This document shows positions 25,883-34,269 of a stretch of 64,000 nucleotides of DNA, piece by piece. This stretch comes from Pseudomonas chlororaphis subsp. chlororaphis. Its GTDB lineage: Bacteria > Pseudomonadota > Gammaproteobacteria > Pseudomonadales > Pseudomonadaceae. The number at the start of each line of letters is the position of its first letter. The first letter of the stretch is position 1. The translations under genes were made by a program, and so were the position numbers. The stretch spans positions 3,844,001 to 3,908,000 of the forward strand of contig NZ_CP027712.1 in the NCBI RefSeq assembly GCF_003945765.1, in the 5' to 3' direction. The notes under the pieces were generated by a model, which was not told the DNA's origin, searched no databases, and was given only the letters and a program-made list of their open reading frames with translations.

Positions 25883-26943
25883 AAGCATTGCGTTGGCATG
25901 CCGCCCGCGACCTGCGCCTGAGCGATCTGCAACTGCCGCAGCCCGGCCCGGGCGAGGTGCTGGTCAAGGTGGCCTACTGCGGTATCTGCGGCAGCGACCT
26001 GCACGAATACGCCGACGGCCCGCACTCGATTCCACAACAGGTGCCCCACCCGCTGTCCGGTTGCCGCGCGCCGCTGACCCTCGGCCACGAGTTCTGCGGC
26101 CAGGTCCTGGCGGTGGGCGCGGGCGTCGACCGGGTCCGGGTCGGCAGCCGGGTGGCGGTGGAGCCGGAGTACCGCTGCGGCGATTGCCAGTACTGCCGCG
26201 TCGGCCAGTACAACCTCTGCCAGTCCATGGGGTTTATCGGCCTGATGGGCGACGGCGGTTTCGCCGAACAGGTGCTGGTGCCGGCGTACATGCTGCACCC
26301 GCTGCCGGATTCGGTGAGTTTCAAGCAGGCCGCGGTGCTGGAGCCGGCGGCGGTGGCCTTTCACGCGCTGAACCAGAGCAGCCTGCTGGCCGGCGACAGC
26401 TGCGTGGTGTTCGGCCTCGGTCCTATAGGCCTGCTCTTGATCCTGCTGGCGCGCTTGCGCGGCGTGGAGCGGATCTTCGCCGTGGACATCAGCCCGGAAC
26501 GCCGGCGGCTGGCCCGCGACTTCGGCGCCCAGGAAGTGCTCGATGGCCACGCCGCCGACCTGTCGCAACGCCTGCACGAACTGAGCGGTGGTGGCGTCGA
26601 CACGGCCTTCGAGGCCGCCGGCAGCCAGCAGACCCTGAGCCTGGCCCTGCACTCGCTGCGCAAGGGCGGCGAGGTGGTGCTGGTGGGCCTGATGGGCGAG
26701 GTCAGCGTCGATGCCTTCCACCTGGTCAACCACGAACTGCGCCTGCTCGGCAGCGTGGGCTATCGCAACGCCTACCCGCCGCTGATCGAGCTGCTGGCCA
26801 GCGGCCGCCTGGACCTGACCCGCGCCGTGACCCGCTGCGTGACCCTGGACCAGGCCGTGGAGCATGGCTTCGAGGCACTGCTGCGGGACAAGAGCCAGAT
26901 CAAGGTGCTGGTCAATCCCAACCCCGAACTGGCCAAGGCATGA
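25879..26943 (+). CDS. Zinc-dependent alcohol dehydrogenase, 2,3-butanediol-dehydrogenase-like
   Basis: 354 residues, medium-chain dehydrogenase/reductase. Catalytic zinc ligands Cys37 (CGICGSD) and His70-Glu71 (LGHEFCG); structural zinc Cys100, 103, 106 and 114; Rossmann motif VFGLGPIGLL near residue 176. The inserted loop between Cys37 and His70 is typical of butanediol/sorbitol-type dehydrogenases. It would oxidise a secondary alcohol or diol to a hydroxyketone or diketone, a fitting substrate for the cupin. The start overlaps the MFS stop by 4 nt; RBS AAGGAAA (25866-25872). Confidence 0.87.
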   Translation: MKALRWHAARDLRLSDLQLPQPGPGEVLVKVAYCGICGSDLHEYADGPHSIPQQVPHPLSGCRAPLTLGHEFCGQVLAVGAGVDRVRVGSRVAVEPEYRCGDCQYCRVGQYNLCQSMGFIGLMGDGGFAEQVLVPAYMLHPLPDSVSFKQAAVLEPAAVAFHALNQSSLLAGDSCVVFGLGPIGLLLILLARLRGVERIFAVDISPERRRLARDFGAQEVLDGHAADLSQRLHELSGGGVDTAFEAAGSQQTLSLALHSLRKGGEVVLVGLMGEVSVDAFHLVNHELRLLGSVGYRNAYPPLIELLASGRLDLTRAVTRCVTLDQAVEHGFEALLRDKSQIKVLVNPNPELAKA

Positions 26944-26944
26944 C

Positions 26945-27063
26945 CTGTAGCCGCTGCCGCAGGCTGCGATCGAGGACGCAGTCCTCGCCAGCGCAATCGG
27001 CAGCACCCTGGTAACCCGTTGGCGAACGCTGCGCGTCCGATCGCAGCCTTCGGCAGCGGCTAC
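26945..27063. repeat. REPIN, family B
   Basis: CTGTAGCCGCTGCCGCAGGC on the left; the right arm ends CTTCGGCAGCGGCTAC. It begins one base after the dehydrogenase stop and fills most of the space to the porin gene. Confidence 0.87.
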
Positions 27064-27070
27064 TCACAAA

Positions 27071-27081
27071 AACAACAAGAA
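27071..27081 (+). promoter_or_regulatory. CA motif (Hfq/Crc site) before the porin gene
   Basis: AACAACAAGAA, three and a half AAn units, 13 nt before the ATG at 27095. Confidence 0.55.
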
Positions 27082-27094
27082 ACGAGTATCGACC

Positions 27095-28396
27095 ATGAAA
27101 AGCACTCTCCTGCTGTGCCCGCTGCTGACAGCGGCGCTGTTCACCCCTTTGTGCCAGGCCGAGGCTCCCGCGCCCAACCGCGAAGGCCCGCTGGCCGGGC
27201 TCGGCGAGCAACTGGCCGGCTACGGCATCCGACCCCATGTGCAGTTCTGGAGCCTGTCGATGAAGAATCTCGACACCGGTCCGCGGCAACACAGCTTCGG
27301 CAACAGCGGCGACCTGTTCGTCGGCGCCGACTTCGACCTCGATACCCTCGCCGGCCTTACAGGCGCGGCCGTTCATTTCGAGGAAACCTTCTTCATCCTC
27401 GACACCGCCACCGGCCAGCCGACCTCGCGCAACTGGCAAGGCGCCGCCGGCAGCTATTTCGCCGGCGCGCCGATCCACAACGACATCACCAGCAACCAGC
27501 TGAGTCTGCTGACCTACCAGCAGACCTGGCTCGACGGCCAGCTCGACATGAGCCTGGGGCGCACCAACGCGCGGCGCTACTTCTATATCTACAACTGCGA
27601 AACCGTGGTCACCTGCAACGACCCGATCATCGATTCGTCCACCGGCATCCTGCCGCCGCCCTACGGCAGCTGGGGCGGCTACCTGAAGTACCAGCCGACG
27701 CCGGGTTTGTATGTGCATGCCGGGGCCTTCGAATCGAACCCGGTGGACTACCTGAAAAAACGCAAGGGCCTGGACTTCAGCACCGACGACGCCAGCGGCA
27801 CCAGCCTGTTGCTGGGCATCGGCAGCAAGCACGACGGCGCCTACAGCGCCCACTATGAACTCAATGGCTACTACAACACCGCCAACCAGCACGACCCGCT
27901 GACCGGCGCCAGCGAGCACGGCACCGGCGGCGCCTTCTTCAAGTTCCAGCAAGGCTTCTGGCGGGCCGACGGCGGCCAGCGCACCGCGCCCCAGGCGCTG
28001 CTGGCGTTCGGTTCGTTGTCCCTGGCGGCCGACGACAAGCAGCCCTTCAGCCATTTCGCCGAGATCGGCCTGACTTACCTGGCGCCCTTCGACCGCGCCC
28101 AGGACAAGCTCAACCTCAAGGCCAGCTACCTGCGCCTCAACGACCACCAACTGCGCTTCCAGCAACAGGCGCGGATCGCCAACGGCGGCGACCACCGCCT
28201 GGGCGAACGCAACGTGTACGCCATCGAGGCCAACGGCCACTTCGCCCTGACCCGGCACCTGGCGCTCGAACCCAGCGTGCAGTACCTGATCAACCCGGAC
28301 AACTTCTACAACCCCGAGGCCCGCGAGCTCAGCGGCAACGGTTTTGTCGTCGGCCTGCAAGTCATGTACGACGTCGGCGCGGCGCTGGGGCTGTAA
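27095..28396 (+). CDS. OprB-family outer-membrane porin
   Basis: 433 residues. A signal peptide (MKSTLLLCPLLTAALFTPLC, cleavage after QAEA or CQA) precedes a barrel with the OprB-like segments GNSGDLFVGADFDLDTLAG (about 68-87), LGRTNARRYF and a C-terminal GFVVGLQVMYDVGAALGL. OprB porins admit sugars, polyols or small organic compounds. The gene follows the dehydrogenase across a REPIN and precedes the GMC oxidoreductase by 32 nt. It supports the idea that this block imports and oxidises a hydroxylated compound. Confidence 0.78.
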   Translation: MKSTLLLCPLLTAALFTPLCQAEAPAPNREGPLAGLGEQLAGYGIRPHVQFWSLSMKNLDTGPRQHSFGNSGDLFVGADFDLDTLAGLTGAAVHFEETFFILDTATGQPTSRNWQGAAGSYFAGAPIHNDITSNQLSLLTYQQTWLDGQLDMSLGRTNARRYFYIYNCETVVTCNDPIIDSSTGILPPPYGSWGGYLKYQPTPGLYVHAGAFESNPVDYLKKRKGLDFSTDDASGTSLLLGIGSKHDGAYSAHYELNGYYNTANQHDPLTGASEHGTGGAFFKFQQGFWRADGGQRTAPQALLAFGSLSLAADDKQPFSHFAEIGLTYLAPFDRAQDKLNLKASYLRLNDHQLRFQQQARIANGGDHRLGERNVYAIEANGHFALTRHLALEPSVQYLINPDNFYNPEARELSGNGFVVGLQVMYDVGAALGL

Positions 28397-28428
28397 ACCT
28401 GCTTTTCACTGCCAACGAGGTATCTCCC

Positions 28429-30108
28429 ATGACTGACTCTGCCCCGCGTTCGTTCGACTACATCGTGGTCGGGGCCGGCTCGGCCGGTTGCGTGCTGGCC
28501 AACCGGCTGTCCGCCGACCCGCAGCTCAGCGTCTGCCTGATCGAAGCCGGCCCCAGCGACCGCAGCCTGTTTCCCGGCGCCTATGTGCGCACCCCGGCGG
28601 GCATCATCCGCCTGATCGCCAACCCGAAGTGGAACTGGATGCATCAGTTCAGCGCCCAGGCCGCCAGCGGCGAGCGCCCGATCCCCTGCCCCCGCGGCCG
28701 GCTCTGGGGCGGCTCCAGCGCGATCAACGGCATGATCTACATCCGCGGCCACCGCAGCGACTACGACCGCTGGGCGGCGACCGGCAACCAGGGCTGGAGC
28801 TACGACGAACTGCTGCCGTACTTCCTGCGCTCGGAGCATTTCGAGCCCGGCGCCTCGCCCTGGCACGGCCAGGGCGGCGAACTCAACGTCGCCGCGCAAC
28901 GCAGCCCGAGCCCTATCAATGAGGTGTTCTACCAGGCCGCCCAGGAACTGGGCTGGCGCTACAACCCGGACTTCAACGGCGAGGAACAGGAAGGCTACGG
29001 CCCCTTCCACGTCACCCAGATCAACGGCGAGCGTTGCAGCGCCGCGCGGGCCTTCCTGTACCCGGCGCTGTCGCGGCCCAACCTCAGCGTACTGAGCTCG
29101 ACCCTGACCCACCGCGTGTTGCTGGAGGGCAATCGCGCCTGTGGCGTCGAGGTCAGCCAGGATGGCGCGGTGTTCCGGCTGCAGGCCCGGCGCGAAGTGA
29201 TCCTCAGCGCCGGGGCGATCAACTCGCCGCAGTTGCTGTTGCTCTCCGGCATCGGCCCGGCCGACGAACTGGCGCGCCATGGCATCGCCCAGCGCCATGA
29301 ACTGCCGGGAGTCGGCCACAACCTGCAGGACCATCAGGACGTGGTGCTGATGTACCGCTGCGACAGCGAGCTGACCTACGGCGTGTCGGCCAAAGGCCTG
29401 CTGCCCCTGGCCCGTTCGCCCTGGCAGTACCTGAACCGGCGCAGCGGCCCGCTGACCTCCAATACCGTGGAGTCCGGCGGTTTCCTGCGCCTGCATCCCG
29501 AGGACGCCGCCCCGGAGCTGGGCCTGATCGTCGCCCCGGCGCTGAAAAACCAGCCCCAGCGCCTGGTGCCGCTGGGCCATGGGGTCAGCCTGCACATCGC
29601 CGTGATGCACCCGCACAGCCGTGGCCAGGTCCGGCTCAATTGTGCCGATCCCCATGACAAGCCGATCATCGACAGCAACTTCCTCAGCCACCCGGAAGAC
29701 CTGCGCAAGCTGGTGGCGGGCGTGCGCCTGGTGCGCCAGCTGGCGGCGAGCCAGGCCTTCTCCCGGCGCCTCAAGGGCGAGCTGGTACCCGGCCCGCAGG
29801 TGGAAAGCCAGGCGCAGATCGAGCAATGGATTCGCGACAGCCTGGGCACCGTGTTCCACCCGGTCGGCACCTGCAAGATGGGCCACGACGAACAGGCGGT
29901 GGTCGACGACCAGTTGCGGGTCCACGGCGTGCAGGGCCTGCGGGTGGCCGACGCATCGATCATGCCAAGCCTGACCACCGGCAACACCAACGCGGCGGCG
30001 ATCATGATCGGCGAAAAGGCCGCGGACCTGCTGCTGGGTAAACCGGCGCCGACGATGGAAAACCCTGTTCGCCTGGAGGAGCCGGCATCCACCCTGGCGA
30101 TTGGCTAA
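28429..30108 (+). CDS. GMC-family FAD oxidoreductase (choline-dehydrogenase-like)
   Basis: 559 residues. FAD Rossmann motif GAGSAG (15-20), GMC signature 1 RGRLWGGSSAINGMIYIRG (about 88-107), signature 2 GAINSPQLLLLSGIGP (about 263-278), and the active-site His and Asn in FHPVGTCKMG (about 476) and GNTNAAAIMIGEKA (about 517-530). It oxidises primary or secondary alcohols, passing electrons to a quinone or O2. Adjacent genes argue for an alcohol or diol of the cupin cluster rather than choline; no betaine aldehyde dehydrogenase is near. Last gene of the block. Confidence 0.88.
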   Translation: MTDSAPRSFDYIVVGAGSAGCVLANRLSADPQLSVCLIEAGPSDRSLFPGAYVRTPAGIIRLIANPKWNWMHQFSAQAASGERPIPCPRGRLWGGSSAINGMIYIRGHRSDYDRWAATGNQGWSYDELLPYFLRSEHFEPGASPWHGQGGELNVAAQRSPSPINEVFYQAAQELGWRYNPDFNGEEQEGYGPFHVTQINGERCSAARAFLYPALSRPNLSVLSSTLTHRVLLEGNRACGVEVSQDGAVFRLQARREVILSAGAINSPQLLLLSGIGPADELARHGIAQRHELPGVGHNLQDHQDVVLMYRCDSELTYGVSAKGLLPLARSPWQYLNRRSGPLTSNTVESGGFLRLHPEDAAPELGLIVAPALKNQPQRLVPLGHGVSLHIAVMHPHSRGQVRLNCADPHDKPIIDSNFLSHPEDLRKLVAGVRLVRQLAASQAFSRRLKGELVPGPQVESQAQIEQWIRDSLGTVFHPVGTCKMGHDEQAVVDDQLRVHGVQGLRVADASIMPSLTTGNTNAAAIMIGEKAADLLLGKPAPTMENPVRLEEPASTLAIG

Positions 30109-30237
30109 AAAGCCCCCTACGGGTTTCGTGTTGGCGCGCCGAATCCGTAGGAGCGTCCGTGTCGACAGTGATTCGGCATCGCACCGGCAAGTGCTAGCCC
30201 ACGGGCCGGCAGGTGTATGGATTTTGCCGTCCCCCAG

Positions 30238-30265
30238 GCATATAGTTGCACCGCACAACCATATC
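30238..30265. promoter_or_regulatory. Inverted repeat before the MarR-GNAT gene
   Basis: CATATAGTTG and CAACCATATC flank CACCGCA; the arms match at 8 of 10 positions. This is the usual size of a MarR-family operator and lies 13-40 nt before the start codon, suggesting autoregulation. Confidence 0.45.
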
Positions 30266-30277
30266 GAGAGCCACGCC

Positions 30278-31252
30278 ATGTCATCGTCTTCGCCGCTGGT
30301 GGATCAGATCCGCAATGAATCGCGCAAACTGGTGCGCGAGCTGGGCTTTATGGGCGCTACCCTGGCCGGATCCGATCTGCCGCCCTCGGCGGTGCATGCG
30401 CTGATCGAACTCGACCTGCACGCCCCGCTCACCGCCGCCCAGTTGGGCAAGACCCTGAATTTGGAAAAGTCCTCGGTCAGCCGCCTGCTGGGCAAGCTCA
30501 TCGAACGCGGCGATATCCAGGAAAGCCCCAGCCCCACCGATGCCCGGGAAAAGCACCTGGGCCTGACCGCCAGCGGGCGCAAACAGGTCGCCGCGCTCCA
30601 TGCCTTCGGCAGCGCCCAGGTGCAACAGGCGCTGCGCTTGCTGGCGCCCCGCGAGCAAAGCCAGGTGGTCGCTGGCCTGCGCAGTTATGGCCAGGCGCTG
30701 CAGGCCTGCCGCCTGGGCCATGCGCAGATCGCCACGGCAATCCCCACCGTGCAGCCTGGCTATCGGCCGGGCATGATCGGCCGCATCACCGAGCTGCATG
30801 CGCACTACTACTCACGCCTGGTGGGTTTCGGGCAGTTCTTTGAACAGCGCGTCGCGGCGGGCCTCGCGGAGTTCAGCGAGCGCCTGGACAACCCCGATAA
30901 CGGCGTCTGGCTGGCGGTGCTGGACGAGCAGATCGTCGGCTCGATCGCCATCGACCTCGGCGACACCGCGGATCGCCCTCAGGCCGACAGAGTCGCCCAT
31001 CTACGCTGGTTTATCCTCGACGAGGCGGCCCGTGGCACCGGCATCGGTCGCCTGCTGCTCAAGGCGGCGCTGGAGCATTGCGACCGGGTGCGGGCAACCA
31101 CCTGCTATCTGTGGACCTTCAGCGGCCTGGACGCCGCCCGGCACCTGTACGAAGCCTTCGGCTTCCAGCTGGTGGAGGAACAGCCGGCGGCGCAATGGGG
31201 CAAGACCGTGCTGGAGCAGAAGTTCGCGCGCCGCCATCCCGGCCTGGCCTGA
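30278..31252 (+). CDS. MarR-GNAT fusion: winged-helix regulator with acetyltransferase domain
   Basis: 324 residues. The N-terminal half is a MarR winged helix (about 10-145; LNLEKSSVSRLLGKLIERGD, SPTDAREKHLGLTASGR). The C-terminal half is a GNAT acetyltransferase (about 165-315) with the acetyl-CoA loop DEAARGTGIGRLLL and LYEAFGFQLVEE. Proteins with this architecture are widespread, but the acetyl acceptor is generally unknown. The gene stands alone; the GMC gene ends 169 nt upstream. ATG 30278 chosen because an upstream in-frame extension crosses the candidate operator. Confidence 0.88.
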   Translation: MSSSSPLVDQIRNESRKLVRELGFMGATLAGSDLPPSAVHALIELDLHAPLTAAQLGKTLNLEKSSVSRLLGKLIERGDIQESPSPTDAREKHLGLTASGRKQVAALHAFGSAQVQQALRLLAPREQSQVVAGLRSYGQALQACRLGHAQIATAIPTVQPGYRPGMIGRITELHAHYYSRLVGFGQFFEQRVAAGLAEFSERLDNPDNGVWLAVLDEQIVGSIAIDLGDTADRPQADRVAHLRWFILDEAARGTGIGRLLLKAALEHCDRVRATTCYLWTFSGLDAARHLYEAFGFQLVEEQPAAQWGKTVLEQKFARRHPGLA

Positions 31253-31258
31253 AACGCC

Positions 31259-32353
31259 TCAGCGGTTGGCCGGCGGCGCGATATTCCACAGCCGCGGCCA
31301 GTCTTCGGAGGACAAGCCATTGCAGGTCGGCATCTGCCGGTAATCGCTGAGCTGGAAGCTTTCGCCGTCGAACAGCCAGCGCCCGGTTTCACCGCAGTCG
31401 CCGATGCCGCGCGCCAGATAGAAGGTGGTCAGCACCCCGGTCTTGGGGTCGTAGTGGGCGCCGCCCGAGCCGTCCGCGTTGTTCATGGGCAAGGCTTGCC
31501 GGCGCAATTCCTCGAGCTGCGGCGGGTTGCCGCGCGACCAGCTGCTGATCAGGTAGTCGCAGTTGTAGGCCGCGCAGTCGCTCAGCACTACCGTCAACGC
31601 CCGCTGCGCGGTCAGCGGATAGACCTCGACCTGGGGCTCGGCCACAAAGTCTTCATCGTCGTTGGGCGTGCCTGGCGCAGCGAATTTCACCGCGGCCGCC
31701 GAGATCCGCGTGCGTTGCGCCGCCGTCAGTTCCGGTGCCCCCGGATAAGCCCGCAGCTGCGCCGGCAGCGGCCGCGCCGGCACCTCGCTGGCCGGACGCT
31801 GGCCTGGCCGCCACAGCGCCGTCACGCCATCGACCCGGCCCTGTACCGAGTCCATCAGCAGCAGCGCCGCCGATAATCCGGACAACGGCACCCGGGCCTC
31901 GTCATTTCCCTCCAGCTTCAGCTCCTCGGCATTGCGCAGGCGTTCCAGCCACTGGCCGGCCCGGGCCGGGTCGGCGATTTCATAGCGGGTGACCTGGATC
32001 TGCGCGCCCTTCTTCTCCGGCAACAGCACCAGGGCGTCCAGCAGTTGCGGCTCCAGCGGTTGGCCGTCGAGGCGCAAGGCCGTCAGCTCGGCGGGTTCGC
32101 CGCGCTGGTCCAGGCGTATTTCCAGCGGACCGTCGGGGCCGGCGCGACGCTGGATATGCAGGGTCAGGCTGCTGTACTGCACACCGTGCTCGCCGTTGGG
32201 CGCACTCAAGGCGTGGCAACTGCGCAGGTTGTCGCAGCCGGTGATCCATTCCTTGGTCTGGCGCAGCAACGGCACCTTTTCCGCGGCGCTCTGCGCCATC
32301 GCCTGGGCGGCGCTGGCGGTCAGCAAAAGAACCATCAGGGTGCGCTGCAACAT
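31259..32353 (-). CDS. DUF1176 family exported protein
   Basis: 364 residues. A signal peptide (MLQRTLMVLLLTASAAQAMA-Q) is followed by a soluble domain with conserved Cys pairs (ITGCDNLRSCHA near residue 40; DCAAYNCDY near residue 260) likely to form disulfides. This pattern fits DUF1176, a periplasmic family without known function. ATG 32353 has AAGGAAAG upstream. It converges on the MarR-GNAT gene (stops 6 nt apart) and is divergent from nothing; the hpaA gene behind it runs in the same direction. Confidence 0.8.
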   Translation of the reverse strand: MLQRTLMVLLLTASAAQAMAQSAAEKVPLLRQTKEWITGCDNLRSCHALSAPNGEHGVQYSSLTLHIQRRAGPDGPLEIRLDQRGEPAELTALRLDGQPLEPQLLDALVLLPEKKGAQIQVTRYEIADPARAGQWLERLRNAEELKLEGNDEARVPLSGLSAALLLMDSVQGRVDGVTALWRPGQRPASEVPARPLPAQLRAYPGAPELTAAQRTRISAAAVKFAAPGTPNDDEDFVAEPQVEVYPLTAQRALTVVLSDCAAYNCDYLISSWSRGNPPQLEELRRQALPMNNADGSGGAHYDPKTGVLTTFYLARGIGDCGETGRWLFDGESFQLSDYRQMPTCNGLSSEDWPRLWNIAPPANR

Positions 32354-32424
32354 GGGACTTTCCTTGTCGGGTAAAAGCGCCGATTGTCCCACGCAGCGCG
32401 CTGGCGCTCCCAGCTTTTTTGCCC

Positions 32425-33336
32425 TCAGGACGAGGGTTTCGCCGCGCCCTGGCGCGCCCGGTATTCCCCCGGCGTCATCTTCGCGTAGCGCTGGAAGAAC
32501 CGGCTGAAATACGCCGGGTCCTTGAACCCCAGCTGGTAACAGATTTCGTTCACCGAACTGGCGGTGAACAGCAGCAGGCGCTTGGACTCCTGCATCAGGC
32601 GCTCGTACACCAGGCGTTTCGACGGCAGGTCGGCGATGCGCCGGCAGACATCGTTGAGACGCGCCTCGGTGACGCCGATCTGCCCGGCATAGCACGACAG
32701 CGGCCAATGCTCCAGGTAGCGGGCTTCGATCAGTTCGTTGAAGCGATGGAAGATGTGCAGGTCTTCATGCCGCGCCGGGCGGGCCTTGAGGGAATTGGCC
32801 GAAAGCCTGAGCAGGCTGATCAGGATCAACCGGGTCAGGGCTTCCAGCGCCGGCGCATGCCCGGCGCCCTGCCCGGCGACTTCCTCCTGCAACTCATCGA
32901 ACAGCAGCGCCAGGCGCCGCGCCTCACCGGCGAACCCCGGGTCCAGGCGCGCCAGGGCCACGCAGGCCGGCGCCACCTGGGGGCCGCTGGCGAGGCGGCT
33001 GTCGGCTTCGATCAGCTCCCACACCAGCTGCTGGCGCACGGTCAGTACGTGGCCTTCGCTGTCGGCCTCGGTGACGAAGGAATGGGCAATGGTCGGCGGC
33101 GTGAGGAAAAACATCGGCCCCGATTCCAGGTATTGCTGGTCGTCGAGGTAGACCCGCACCGCGCCGCTTTTCACGTAGTGCACCTGGAAAAACCGGTCGT
33201 GGCGGTGCACCGGCATGTTGCGGCCGAAGAACCCGGCCAGGTTGCTCAGCTTGTCGTAATGCACCTGCGAGTCGGCGTAGCGCTGGTCGTAGACCTGGCC
33301 GATGTTGATGTTGGGGATCGGCTGGCGATCGCTCAT
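32425..33336 (-). CDS. hpaA: 4-hydroxyphenylacetate catabolism activator HpaA (AraC family)
   Basis: 303 residues. N-terminal cupin sensing domain (FFGRNMPVHRHDRFFQVHYV, about 36-55) and C-terminal AraC DNA-binding domain (about 200-295; VNEICYQLGFKDPAYFSRFF). The sequence agrees with the HpaA/PobR-like group that senses 4-hydroxyphenylacetate and activates hpaBC. It is transcribed away from hpaG1 across a 237-nt spacer holding two TTAA-N4-TTAA elements. In enterobacteria hpaA lies next to hpaBC; here hpaBC is 15 kb away. Confidence 0.9.
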   Translation of the reverse strand: MSDRQPIPNINIGQVYDQRYADSQVHYDKLSNLAGFFGRNMPVHRHDRFFQVHYVKSGAVRVYLDDQQYLESGPMFFLTPPTIAHSFVTEADSEGHVLTVRQQLVWELIEADSRLASGPQVAPACVALARLDPGFAGEARRLALLFDELQEEVAGQGAGHAPALEALTRLILISLLRLSANSLKARPARHEDLHIFHRFNELIEARYLEHWPLSCYAGQIGVTEARLNDVCRRIADLPSKRLVYERLMQESKRLLLFTASSVNEICYQLGFKDPAYFSRFFQRYAKMTPGEYRARQGAAKPSS

Positions 33337-33499
33337 GGTGGCGTGTCTCTTTTCTTCGCTCGCGGCGCTTCTTATTTTCGCCCGCGGCGTTTTTATTTTT
33401 TACCTGCGGCAAGCGCCCACATCCTGCGTGATTCGCGGCCTGTTCACCAGCACGGGGCAGACAGTTGGTGATCGGCTCCTGGCCGGCGCTTGACGATCA

Positions 33500-33511
33500 T
33501 TAACATATTAA
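33500..33511. promoter_or_regulatory. Putative HpaR box 1 (hpaA/hpaG1 spacer)
   Basis: TTAACATATTAA, 20 bp (two helical turns) from box 2 and 63 nt from the hpaG1 start. HpaR in Escherichia coli represses the hpaG operon; its exact recognition sequence was not checked here. Confidence 0.5.
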
Positions 33512-33517
33512 ATATAA

Positions 33518-33533
33518 CGTTAACACATTAACG
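33518..33533. promoter_or_regulatory. Putative HpaR box 2 (hpaA/hpaG1 spacer)
   Basis: CGTTAACACATTAACG: perfect 6-bp arms around CACA. Its core TTAACACATTAA recurs with one mismatch upstream of hpaR (51968-51979). Confidence 0.6.
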
Positions 33534-33573
33534 AAATCATCTCGTCTTCCGCGATGCTCAGGAGAAAATCACA

Positions 33574-34260
33574 ATGAGCCGTGCACTGCATGAAGTCGCC
33601 ACCGGCACCCTGTTCGGCGTCGCGCTGAACTACCAGGGCCTGTTGCGCAGCCACCTGGAATCCTTCACCCAGCCGCCCTACCAGAAGCCACCGGTCAAGC
33701 CGGTGCTGTTCATCAAGACGCCCAACACGCGCAATGTCCACGGCGGCGCCGTGATCTATCCGCAAGGTGTCGAGCGCCTGCAACCGGGCCCGGCGCTGGG
33801 CGTGGTGATCGGCAAGAGCACCAGCCGGGTCAGCGTGGAAAACGCCCTGCAGCACGTGGCCGGCTACACCATCGTCAACGAGTTCAGCCTGCCGGAAGAC
33901 AGCTACTACCGCCCCGCCGTCAAGGCCAAGTGCCGTGACGGTTTCTGCGCCTTCGGCCCGGAACTGGTGCCGGCGGCCCAGGTGCGCGATCCCCATGATC
34001 TGGAATTGAAACTGTGGGTCAACGGTGAACTGCTGCAACGCAACAGCACCGCCAACTTCGTGCGCGGCATACCGCAATTGATCGCCGAACTCAGCGAGTT
34101 CATGACCCTGCACGAGGGCGACGTGCTGATCACCGGCACCCCCGAAGGCCGGGTCGACGTCAAGCCCGGCGACCGCATCGAAGTGGAGATCAGCGGCCTG
34201 GGCCGTCTCGCCAATCACGTTGTCGCTGAAGAAATAGCCGCCGAAGTAGCCGCTGAATAA
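33574..34260 (+). CDS. hpaG1: HpaG1: N-terminal-half homologue of the HHDD isomerase/OPET decarboxylase
   Basis: 228 residues of the fumarylacetoacetate-hydrolase fold (KPVLFIKTPNTRN, ITGTPEGRVDVKPGD). In E. coli, HpaG is one chain with two homologous halves; here each half is a separate gene, and this one corresponds to the N-terminal half. Together with HpaG2 it decarboxylates 5-oxo-pent-3-ene-1,2,5-tricarboxylate and isomerises the product. It is the first gene of the ring-cleavage operon, with two putative HpaR boxes upstream, and is separated by 9 nt (AAGGAG) from hpaG2. Confidence 0.92.
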   Translation: MSRALHEVATGTLFGVALNYQGLLRSHLESFTQPPYQKPPVKPVLFIKTPNTRNVHGGAVIYPQGVERLQPGPALGVVIGKSTSRVSVENALQHVAGYTIVNEFSLPEDSYYRPAVKAKCRDGFCAFGPELVPAAQVRDPHDLELKLWVNGELLQRNSTANFVRGIPQLIAELSEFMTLHEGDVLITGTPEGRVDVKPGDRIEVEISGLGRLANHVVAEEIAAEVAAE

Positions 34261-34269
34261 GGAGCCGTC

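Noticed and set aside
30147..30160. GTAGGAGCGTCC, resembling the start of a family-A REP
   Set aside because: Only the first nine bases match; the rest and an inverted partner are missing.
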